In this document: positions 1-6,528 of the stretch, in pieces | How positions within the stretch are numbered: the stretch's first letter is position 1 | Layout: each line of letters starts with the position of its first letter | Assembly (NCBI GenBank): GCA_949346185.1 | Contig: CASGVX010000101.1 | Span: 1 to 7,589 of the forward strand | DNA length: 7,589 bases | Reading direction: 5' to 3' | Source: an uncultured Lachnospiraceae bacterium | GTDB taxonomy: Bacteria; Bacillota; Clostridia; Lachnospirales; Lachnospiraceae | Notes under the pieces: generated by a model | What the model saw: the letters and a program-made list of their open reading frames with translations, nothing else | Told to the model about the DNA's origin: nothing | The model's database searches: none | Program-made: the position numbers and the translations under genes

Positions 1-66
1 ATACCGACATATAAGAACTTCTAAAGAGATAATCTAAATTCACCATAAATTTTCATATAGACAATA

Positions 67-103
67 TCCATAAATCAAAATAAAGTTGATTTTGATTTAT
101 GGA
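67..103. repeat. 15-bp perfect inverted repeat, possible operator or hairpin
   Basis: The arms at 67-81 (TCCATAAATCAAAAT) and 89-103 (ATTTTGATTTATGGA) are exact reverse complements around a 7-base spacer (AAAGTTG). No T-run follows on either strand, so it is not a typical intrinsic terminator. A weak promoter-like pair, TAGACA (58-63) and TAAAGT (81-86) with 17 bases between, runs into the repeat, and a good Shine-Dalgarno-like GGGAGG (105-110) follows it. This arrangement would suit a repressor operator or an mRNA hairpin near a start, but no neighbouring regulator gene is visible. It could also be the end of a mobile or repetitive element. The repeat itself is certain; its role is not. Confidence 0.7.
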
Positions 104-410
104 AGGGAGGGATAAGATTGCAGATAATGCCTTTGTCCAAGCGAAAGCATCTGGGGTTGTATTAAAGAAGGGACGCTGTCAAAGAACATCACCAAGATGG
201 GAGAGTATGTCTTTTCCAGATGTAAGAAACTGCAGGCGGCGACGGTGCCGGACAAGGTGAAGAGACTGAAGTGCGGAACATTTTCCGGCTGCACTGAAAT
301 TGGTTGTGAGATTTCCGAAGTGCACGTCGAAGAATAAGAGGAGAGGGATTAAGTGTTGGGTGTATGGGGCAGGCCTGAATAAGAAGGCGAAAGTGGTATT
401 TGGAAAATAG
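99..410 (+). pseudogene. Possible frame-broken remnant of an unidentified small gene
   Basis: Product not recognised. No single frame is open across this stretch, but coding-like sequence passes from frame to frame. ATG 99 opens a frame (MEGRDKIADNAFVQAKASGV...) that runs to a TGA at 258-260. From about 165 a second frame (KNITKMGEYVFSRCKKLQ...; internal ATG 197) looks better, with G or C at many third positions, and ends at TAA 335-337. The first frame reopens at 270 (AEHFPAALKLVVRFPKC...) and ends at TAG 408-410. Two compensating single-base changes, near 165-175 and near 270, would restore one basic, lysine-rich product of roughly 100 residues. The stretch sits between an inverted repeat and a strong terminator, as a former transcription unit would. 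Alternatives are a structured RNA or chance open frames. GGGAGG at 105-110 also precedes a TTG (118) opening a 15-residue frame ending at 165. Confidence is low. Confidence 0.25.
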
Positions 411-442
411 GGAATGATGGATGTATCCATGAAAATAGCAGG

Positions 443-486
443 ATGCGGGTCAGAAAGTCAGGGGGATTTTCTGACCCGCATTTTTT
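443..486 (+). terminator. Strong Rho-independent terminator
   Basis: The 14-base arms at 443-456 (ATGCGGGTCAGAAA) and 468-481 (TTTCTGACCCGCAT) pair perfectly around an 11-base loop, and the right arm runs into six Ts (481-486). This is a classic intrinsic terminator for rightward transcription. It ends whatever is transcribed from the region 1-442 and insulates the c-di-GMP operon, whose promoter lies about 60 bases downstream. That such a strong terminator follows a region with no intact gene suggests that an RNA or a gene is, or was, expressed there. Confidence 0.92.
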
Positions 487-547
487 CGGAGCCATGTGAA
501 TAGTAACCACTTTTTGGGAAAAATGGACAATGAAAGAATACTTTTTA

Positions 548-576
548 TAGATATTTTTGTAATGATATGCTATACT
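548..576 (+). promoter_or_regulatory. Extended -10 promoter for the c-di-GMP operon
   Basis: TATACT (571-576) is preceded by TGC (568-570), giving an extended -10 of the TGnTATACT type used by the housekeeping sigma factor in Gram-positive bacteria. Seventeen bases upstream is TAGATA (548-553), which matches four of six bases of the -35 consensus. Transcription would start near 582-584, leaving a leader of about 38 bases before the start at 621. An alternative, weaker pair is TGGACA (524-529) with TATAGA (546-551). No operator or riboswitch fold was seen in the short leader. Confidence 0.6.
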
Positions 577-608
577 GTAATATAGGGTTAATGTACGGCT
601 CAAATTAC

Positions 609-616
609 AGGAGAGG
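609..616 (+). promoter_or_regulatory. Ribosome binding site that decides the start of the first GGDEF gene
   Basis: AGGAGAGG lies 4 bases before ATG 621 and 7 bases before ATG 624, so either of the two adjacent methionines can be used. The longer in-frame start at ATG 567 overlaps the -10 element (TG at 568-569) and lies upstream of the predicted transcription start, so it is unlikely to be translated. Confidence 0.8.
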
Positions 617-620
617 CGCT

Positions 621-2474
621 ATGATGAAAAAGATTAAAAAAATATGGAAAAGATATCTGGGGATCTTGATTATGCTGGTGCTCATTATATTGGGCATGCT
701 GTCTTTTTATGGGGACGTGGCGGGCAATGCGGCAGATATGGAGGAAGAAAATCTCACGGATGATGCGGCGATTTATACCAATTACGTGGATGAAATGCTG
801 AAGGCGAGGCTGGCGCGACTGGAGGACATGGCGAAGGCCATGAACCAGACGGTGCAGAGCGATCTGGGCAAGGCGAGGCAGATTCTGAAGGAAAATCGCA
901 TGGGCTTTGACGGACTGCTGGTGCTGAATCTAGAGGGAAAGCGTGAATTGGGGGATGAAATTCTGTTTAACCTGATACAGGATGAGATGATGGAACCCAT
1001 GGTAAATGATAGGCGTTCTCTTGTATACAAAACGCTAGTGAAGGATGCAGAATTGAACCGATATGTGGTGATGTGCGCCCCGATTCAGGACCGAGGCCGG
1101 GTGGTGGCCATTCTGGCTGGGGCAATCCGCATGGAGGGGATCACGGAGATGATGGGAAAATGGAATGATTCCCAGTCTGGCTGTGCGTTTCTAATATCGG
1201 AGCAGGGAGAGTATCTCTCTGAAGGAAAGGAATTTGAGGAAATGATTGGCGGGGAAGCGAATAATTTCTTCACCTATCTGTCTAACTGCAAGATGCGGAA
1301 GAAATCTCCGTCCAGAGATGCGGTGGAGCGTTACATGAAGAAGCGGCATGCTGCTGCATTCCGCTATACATATAATAGGGATGATTACATATGCAATATC
1401 CAGCCATGCGTGTATGGGGGCTGGTATGCGGGCTACCTGAAATTGGAGAAGTCGGTTTATCGCCATGCTTTTGCGCTGAGCAGGGGAACGATTATCATCA
1501 GTATCATTTCCATTGGATTCTGGTTCGTGCTGATGGCATTTTTCGGGATTTCCATATACCATAATGAGGCTTTCAGGGAACAGCAGGAGCGGCAGGATAT
1601 TCTGAACGATTTAGAAAAGGCCATTATCTTTGAATTTAATTTCTTTCCGAAGGAGTTGTGCTTCTATGGGGATGGGGAGCAGATGTTTGGCCATGAACTG
1701 CGCGCGCTATATGGGGAGGAAGTTTACGAAGTCTATGACTTTATTCATCCAGATGATGCGTCTGTGAGGGGGAGGATACACCAGTTCTATGATGATGATG
1801 CCAGCATGTTTGCCGCAGAGGTGAGGATTAAGAATAATAATGGCTATGGCTGGTACCGCATTATCGGCAAATTGGTAAAGGACAAGAGGTTTGGCTCTAA
1901 TCTGAAATTTATCGGCAAAGTGGAGAATGCGGATCAGGAGATTGCAGAGGAGAAGAATCTGGTGGAGAGGGCAGAGAATGACCTGCTTACCGGCGTATTG
2001 AATAAGAAGACGATGGAAGAGAAGGTGACCCAGTGCCTGGCATCTATCAAGGATAACAATCACTGCATCTTCTTCATGGTTGATTTGGATAATTTCAAAA
2101 ATGTGAATGATAAATTGGGACATATTTCTGGTGACAAGGCCATTGTAGATACGGCAGATCGACTGCGGGAAGTATTTCCGAAGAAAGCCTATGTGGGGCG
2201 GCTAGGGGGAGATGAGTTTGCAGTGTGTGCCATCTATGATGCCTTTGACGAGGAGAGCATGCATGAGTACGTTAAGAGGAAAGCAGAAAAGATCTGCGAG
2301 GTCAACCGCAGGACATATAGAAACGGGGAGACGGAGGTGAGCATTTCCAGCAGCGTGGGAATTGCCTTGGCGCCGGATCAGGCTACGCAGTTCGAGGATT
2401 TATATAAGAAGGCAGACAGTGCCCTGTACCAGTCGAAAAATGGCGGCAAGAACTGTTATCATTTGTATCAGTGA
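621..2474 (+). CDS. Membrane sensor diguanylate cyclase (dCache-PAS-GGDEF)
   Basis: A 617-residue enzyme predicted to join two GTP into cyclic di-GMP at the inner face of the membrane. A basic N-terminus precedes membrane segment 12-30. An extracellular domain follows (about 31-288; the end resembles dCache folds, with YVVMCAPI...VAILAGAIRM), then a second membrane segment (289-313). Residues 325-438 look like a PAS domain (FIHPDD 374-379, GWYRI 410-414). The GGDEF domain (453-617) is complete: DLLTGVLN 454-461, metal ligand D488 in MVDLDNFK, N496, D505, and RLGGDEF with GGDEF at 529-533. The inhibitory I-site RxxD is missing: residues 520-523 are PKKA. The family is known to signal through ligand binding to the Cache domain; the ligand here is unknown. 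It is first in an operon with two EAL-type genes, 81 bases before the next. The start follows from the ribosome binding site and promoter; ATG 624 is equally possible. The function call is firm; actual activity is inferred. Confidence 0.93.
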   Translation: MMKKIKKIWKRYLGILIMLVLIILGMLSFYGDVAGNAADMEEENLTDDAAIYTNYVDEMLKARLARLEDMAKAMNQTVQSDLGKARQILKENRMGFDGLLVLNLEGKRELGDEILFNLIQDEMMEPMVNDRRSLVYKTLVKDAELNRYVVMCAPIQDRGRVVAILAGAIRMEGITEMMGKWNDSQSGCAFLISEQGEYLSEGKEFEEMIGGEANNFFTYLSNCKMRKKSPSRDAVERYMKKRHAAAFRYTYNRDDYICNIQPCVYGGWYAGYLKLEKSVYRHAFALSRGTIIISIISIGFWFVLMAFFGISIYHNEAFREQQERQDILNDLEKAIIFEFNFFPKELCFYGDGEQMFGHELRALYGEEVYEVYDFIHPDDASVRGRIHQFYDDDASMFAAEVRIKNNNGYGWYRIIGKLVKDKRFGSNLKFIGKVENADQEIAEEKNLVERAENDLLTGVLNKKTMEEKVTQCLASIKDNNHCIFFMVDLDNFKNVNDKLGHISGDKAIVDTADRLREVFPKKAYVGRLGGDEFAVCAIYDAFDEESMHEYVKRKAEKICEVNRRTYRNGETEVSISSSVGIALAPDQATQFEDLYKKADSALYQSKNGGKNCYHLYQ

Positions 2475-2555
2475 TGATTATTGATTGCAGGGACATAGGC
2501 AGGATGCCGCAGTGATGGGAGATGCGTCCGTGATGGATGCCGATGGAGAGGAAGT

Positions 2556-4481
2556 ATGGAGATAGATATATCATTTCAATTTGTGGCATTGGTGATGTTG
2601 CTGATTACGCTTATATTTTGCGGCTACAAGAATTGGATTCTGGTGGCGGAGAACAGGATTTTTTATACTATGGCAATGACGGAGACGATTGCTCTTGAAA
2701 TGAATATCCTTCTGTGCCTCGTCTATGAATTTTCAGGATGGCATCTTGGTTGGTTGGAACTAATGATTCAGGCGTTGTCCGGCATTTTTGCATTGCTGGT
2801 CTATTATGGGATATTTCAGTATAATCTGGCGATGACGGAACACATTCTTGACAGTAGGAAATGGTGGGCTAGGCTGCTGGGAGGGCTTGTGGCTCTGTGC
2901 ATGATATCATCGTTGCTTCCAATCACCTTGCTTTTGATGGGCGTTCCTCATGGGCAAGTGCGGGATTTTGCTGCTGAGGGAAGGGTGGCGCAGAGCGGGA
3001 CGGTGGTTCTCTGCCTGTTGCTGGCTGTCGGTGTGGCGTGGCGTTCCAGAAAGAAAATCAAGAGGCGGAAGTTTGCTGTCCTGCTTGGCTCGGACTTGCT
3101 TCTGCTTGCAGACCTGGTATGGGAGAGGATGATGGATTCCAGATACCTGACATCCTATTACCTTATGGCATTTGTGCTTGTGGTGTACTATATGCTGCTG
3201 CACAACCTTGACCGCTATAAGGTGCTGGCCAGCGGCTGCTTTGCCAGGGCGGGATTCCGCATGGTGCTGCGGGAGAAGGAACTGTGCCGGCAAAATGTAC
3301 GCTGTCTGGGGATTTGCATCAATAATATTGAGAGTATTACCAACTGCTGTTCTGAAAGTGAGATTGTGGAAATCCACAGGCAGATTGGAAGTCTGTTGAA
3401 AAGGCATTGCGGAAGGCATCAGGTGTATCATATTCACAGTTTTGAGTATGTTGTGACCTATAAGCCTTCAGTGGACATAAGAAGCAAGCATCGAGAACTG
3501 GTGGAGCTGATTCCTGCATATATTCGCATGAATAATAAGAATGTGACGCTGTTCTGTGATTTCTATACCATTGATTTTAGGGATGCGGATTATCAGACGG
3601 GGAATTTCTTCGGCATTCTTACCAGCATGCGGAAATTGGCCATGGCATATATGGATAGGACGCACCTGCTTCGCTATAGCGATGACAGCAAGAATGATAT
3701 TGAGAAGGACATGGAGGCGATGCGGATTGTGAATGCTTGCATTGCCACCAAGAATTTCTCTTTGCAGATCTATCCCATTCAGTCAAAGGAGGACGAGGAA
3801 AAGTTTTGCTATGAGTTTGCCATTTGTGCCAAGTATGGGGACGGGGAAGTGATTTCTCAGGAATTGATTTGGGAGATGGCGGCACAGATGGGCTATCACC
3901 GTGAAATGGGACTGATCGTATTCGAGTTGGTATGCAAGTACATTATGTTGAATAGACTGCGGGATACTGAGGTAGAGAGAATACACTTGAATCTGGAGGG
4001 GGCGCAGATATCGGGCGCAGAATTGGCCGGGGGCTATATCGATCTTCTGGAGAAATATCAGATTCCGGGGGATTTCATTTGCATCGAGGTGACTGTGGAG
4101 CAGGATGTGGATTATGATGCCATGGAGCGGGCTTTTGTACTGTTGCGGGAGCGAGGCGTTCAGATACTGCTGGATCAGTTCGGCGTCACTGTCTGCAATC
4201 TAAAGACGGTTCTCAATATGTCCTTTCATGGAGTGAAGATTAATCATCATATGGTGAATCTTTTCTGCAATGGCGTCAGCGAGCAGTTGCTCTATATGCT
4301 CGACATGCTTAATACCAGCGGTTGGAAAATCATACTGGATGGAGTGGATCAGGCGGAATATGTTCCGCTGTTGAAGGATTTGAAGTTCGCCTACATGCAG
4401 GGATTGCTGCTTCAGGAGGATTTTGAAAAGAAGCATGGACCGGTGATTTTCCGGGAGATAGGGGGTGCTGCCTATGAATAG
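2556..4481 (+). CDS. Membrane protein with degenerate GGDEF and degenerate EAL domains
   Basis: A 641-residue protein, probably a non-catalytic c-di-GMP regulator. The first 215 residues hold about seven hydrophobic segments (roughly 6-24, 38-58, 66-88, 107-129, 147-161, 173-190, 199-215). Residues 240-375 sit where a GGDEF domain belongs, but the signature reads HSFEY (294-298). Residues 385-635 align with EAL domains. Kept: E420 (in YEFAI), N479, E511, K561 and Q615 (YMQG). Lost: the arginine of ExLxR (C424), the second aspartate of DDFGTG (D540-Q541, DQFGVT), and both glutamates of AEGIE (D595 and D598, LDGVD). EAL phosphodiesterases need the paired aspartates for metal binding, so hydrolysis is unlikely; ligand binding or partner control remains possible. 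GGAGAGG (2545-2551) lies 4 bases before the start. The 3' end overlaps the next gene, a likely paralog with the same plan, so translation is probably coupled. The reading frame is clearly intact, which argues that it is kept by selection. Confidence 0.88.
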   Translation: MEIDISFQFVALVMLLITLIFCGYKNWILVAENRIFYTMAMTETIALEMNILLCLVYEFSGWHLGWLELMIQALSGIFALLVYYGIFQYNLAMTEHILDSRKWWARLLGGLVALCMISSLLPITLLLMGVPHGQVRDFAAEGRVAQSGTVVLCLLLAVGVAWRSRKKIKRRKFAVLLGSDLLLLADLVWERMMDSRYLTSYYLMAFVLVVYYMLLHNLDRYKVLASGCFARAGFRMVLREKELCRQNVRCLGICINNIESITNCCSESEIVEIHRQIGSLLKRHCGRHQVYHIHSFEYVVTYKPSVDIRSKHRELVELIPAYIRMNNKNVTLFCDFYTIDFRDADYQTGNFFGILTSMRKLAMAYMDRTHLLRYSDDSKNDIEKDMEAMRIVNACIATKNFSLQIYPIQSKEDEEKFCYEFAICAKYGDGEVISQELIWEMAAQMGYHREMGLIVFELVCKYIMLNRLRDTEVERIHLNLEGAQISGAELAGGYIDLLEKYQIPGDFICIEVTVEQDVDYDAMERAFVLLRERGVQILLDQFGVTVCNLKTVLNMSFHGVKINHHMVNLFCNGVSEQLLYMLDMLNTSGWKIILDGVDQAEYVPLLKDLKFAYMQGLLLQEDFEKKHGPVIFREIGGAAYE

Positions 4482-6453
4482 CCTATTCGGTTGCCAGATT
4501 GCGTCAGCAGGTTTCTTCGCCGTGATATTTTTCGCTGATACGGTTAAGAAGCATCTGCCCAATAGGAGGACGCTCTTCTTTCAGTTGTTTCTGTGCTTTA
4601 TGCTGCTGAGTTCCGTGTTTGCCACGGTTGCGGATTTGGCCGGGGCATATGGCGAGCCAGGGTTTCATCTTGAGATGATTCAGGGGATTTTCCTGTTCCT
4701 GCAGATGATTACCTGCCTGATGCTGCATTGCTATATCTTGTCGGTGGATTACCAGTTGCATTTTCAGTTGTCAGCAAGAAGTGCGGCGGGCTGGCGGGCC
4801 ATGGGAGGATGCCTTTATCTGGCGGTGGCTTCTGTGCTGTTGCTTTCCTCCCCTTGGACGCACTGGTGTTTCTATGCGAATGAGGGAGGCCGTATTGTAC
4901 GCACTCCTGTATTTTGGGGGCTGAACCTGATTCTGCTGGGAATGTTTCTGTATGATATCGGTTTGGTATGGCTGCGATGTGTGAAGTATTCTATGCGGAA
5001 GCGTATGATGTGCATTTTTCTGATTATGGATTTTATCGCCATGTTGGTGGCAGAGTTATTCCAGATTCCGGGAATTTCCTTTTTCAAGGTGGCAACTCTG
5101 TTTTTCGCCTACATGTTCTATCTGTCTCTGCAGAGCCCGGACTTTTTTGTGGACAATGCCACGGGGACTTTCAATAGAAATGGTTTTTTTGAGATTTTTC
5201 AGGAGAGGCTGGCTTATGAGAAAGAAACTTCCTGCTTGATTATCCGGGTGCGGAATTATCAGGCTATGAACCAGATCTATGGGGGAGAAGTGCTGCGGAA
5301 GGTGCAGCGTAAGATTGCCGGGATGTTGGTGGGAGAGTGCGGAGAAAGGAATGTTTTTCATATTGGCTCCTCCACCTTTGCCATCATCGGCAAATCTAGA
5401 AAAGGCACGCTGGATCTATATGAGAAATTAAAGGGAATGCTTCCCGGGAATTGGGTATTAAAGAATCAGGTCGTGAATCAGGAATACAGTTTTTATGAAA
5501 TCACCTATCCTCTGGACGGAGAGGATTTTGAGGAATTGGTTCAGAGAATACATTACGCTCGCTCCGATCACGAGAGTGCCCACAAATCGGGGGAACTGGT
5601 ACGCCTTCGCTCGGATGAGATGGAGAAGTCTGACGAGAAGAGGGAAGTGGCAAGCTTGGTGGAAGAGGCGATTATGGATGACAGCATAGAATTGCATTTT
5701 CAGCCGATTTTCTCCTTTGCAAAGGGAAGGATAACTTCTCTGGAGGTACTGGCTAGGCTGAAAGACCGAAATCGAAAGTATATTAACCCGGAGTTCTTCA
5801 TCCATGTGGCAGAGGAAAATCATACCATCATTCAGCTGGGGGAGCAGATATTTCGCAAGGCTTGCATTTTTGCCAGCTGCAATCAAATTTTTGATTATGG
5901 GATAGAGGATATCAATATCAACCTAAGTCCTGCCCAGTGCCGATATGAGCATTTGACGGAGGATTTTGTAAGGATTGCCGACCAATATGGCATACCTATG
6001 GAGAAGATGCATCTGGAGATTACGGAGAGCGAATTTACGGATAAGGATGCGGTGAGCAGGACGCTGTCCCGTCTGAAGGAGACTGGGGCGAAGGTTGCTT
6101 TGGATGACTTTGGCACGGGGAATTCTACCCTGTCAAATATCTTGGAACTGCCGGTGGATTTCGTGAAGATTGACAAGAGTTTGGTATGGTCTTTTGCCGA
6201 GGGGAAGAATCAGTTTCTGAATGAACTGATGCCTATGATCAAGGCGGAGGGCAAGAAGATTATTGCCGAGGGCATTGAGAACACTGACCATATAGATATC
6301 ATTAAGAAACTGCAGGGGGATTATCTGCAGGGATACTATTATTCCCGTCCCTTGCCGGAGAAAGAATTTTTGCGTTTTTTGGCAAAGTTTAACAAGAAGG
6401 TAAAAGAGGGCGAGGAGGAAGTGGTTAGAAATATGGAGGAAGCTTTGGTTTAA
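4474..6453 (+). CDS. Membrane c-di-GMP phosphodiesterase (7TM, degenerate GGDEF, EAL)
   Basis: A 659-residue protein predicted to open cyclic di-GMP to linear pGpG. About seven hydrophobic segments fill the first 220 residues. The GGDEF-like domain (about 225-380) keeps a TGTFNRNGF start (230-238) but reads GSSTF (298-302) at the signature and RVRNY where the metal aspartate should be, so it cannot make c-di-GMP; GTP sensing is a known role for such domains. The EAL domain (about 395-640) has the full catalytic set: E424 and R428 (EVLAR, a common EAL variant), N483, E515 in LEITES, D544-D545 in DDFGTG, K566, E599 and E602 in AEGIE, Q619. A short charged tail (641-659) follows. ATG 4474 overlaps the previous stop by 8 bases, with AGGGGG (4460-4465) 8 bases upstream. 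GTG 4465, behind GGGAG (4453-4457), is an in-frame alternative adding 3 residues. The function is well supported by motifs; activity is inferred. Confidence 0.93.
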   Translation: MNSLFGCQIASAGFFAVIFFADTVKKHLPNRRTLFFQLFLCFMLLSSVFATVADLAGAYGEPGFHLEMIQGIFLFLQMITCLMLHCYILSVDYQLHFQLSARSAAGWRAMGGCLYLAVASVLLLSSPWTHWCFYANEGGRIVRTPVFWGLNLILLGMFLYDIGLVWLRCVKYSMRKRMMCIFLIMDFIAMLVAELFQIPGISFFKVATLFFAYMFYLSLQSPDFFVDNATGTFNRNGFFEIFQERLAYEKETSCLIIRVRNYQAMNQIYGGEVLRKVQRKIAGMLVGECGERNVFHIGSSTFAIIGKSRKGTLDLYEKLKGMLPGNWVLKNQVVNQEYSFYEITYPLDGEDFEELVQRIHYARSDHESAHKSGELVRLRSDEMEKSDEKREVASLVEEAIMDDSIELHFQPIFSFAKGRITSLEVLARLKDRNRKYINPEFFIHVAEENHTIIQLGEQIFRKACIFASCNQIFDYGIEDININLSPAQCRYEHLTEDFVRIADQYGIPMEKMHLEITESEFTDKDAVSRTLSRLKETGAKVALDDFGTGNSTLSNILELPVDFVKIDKSLVWSFAEGKNQFLNELMPMIKAEGKKIIAEGIENTDHIDIIKKLQGDYLQGYYYSRPLPEKEFLRFLAKFNKKVKEGEEEVVRNMEEALV

Positions 6454-6477
6454 TGAAATGTGGTGAATGCGCAGATT

Positions 6478-6507
6478 AGGACAAGGGTCTTGTCTGGTTA
6501 CTATAAA
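6478..6507 (+). promoter_or_regulatory. Weak promoter-like sequence before the aldolase gene
   Basis: AGGACA (6478-6483) and TATAAA (6502-6507) are 18 bases apart; four and five of six bases match the housekeeping consensus. A small hairpin (GACAAG 6480-6485, CTTGTC 6489-6494) lies in the spacer. It has no T-run after it, so it is not a convincing terminator for the operon upstream. The AT-rich stretch 6502-6518 leads straight into the ribosome binding site. Because no terminator is visible in 6454-6528, the sugar genes may be transcribed from here, by read-through, or both. Confidence 0.3.
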
Positions 6508-6528
6508 ATATAAAAAAAGGAAAGGAAA

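Noticed and set aside
118..165. TTG-started 15-codon leader peptide (MQIMPLSKRKHLGLY) with GGGAGG 7 bases upstream
   Set aside because: Spacing is good, but such a short frame is easily due to chance, and no attenuator pairing or recognised downstream gene supports a leader role. Described under the possible remnant instead.
179..430. Minus-strand open frame of 83 codons opposite the upstream region
   Set aside because: No ribosome binding site, no recognisable domain, and it overlaps plus-strand coding-like sequence; treated as a shadow, though a database search could reopen it.
415..504. Short open frame starting with ATG ATG near 415 that runs through the hairpin (MMDVSMKIAG...)
   Set aside because: It is only explained by reading through the terminator stem; the perfect 14-bp stem and T-run make a terminator the better reading, and there is no ribosome binding site.
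567..620. Upstream in-frame ATG 567 extending the cyclase by 18 residues
   Set aside because: It lies on the -10 promoter element and has no ribosome binding site; AGGAGAGG before ATG 621/624 is far better.
577..620. c-di-GMP riboswitch in the operon leader
   Set aside because: The leader after the predicted transcription start is only about 40 bases, too short for a GEMM-type aptamer, and no such fold was seen.
2524..2540. Small hairpin GCGTCC/GGATGC upstream of the second gene
   Set aside because: Six pairs including one G-U, no T-run; too weak to call an attenuator or terminator.
2515..2565. 16-codon frame (MGDASVMDADGEEVWR) overlapping the start of the second c-di-GMP gene
   Set aside because: Its ribosome binding site is poor and no homology is recognised. 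The overlap could couple translation but nothing more supports it.
6453..6475. Catabolite-repression (cre) site before the aldolase gene
   Set aside because: ATGAAATGTGGTGAA lacks the central CG and the symmetry of the cre consensus.
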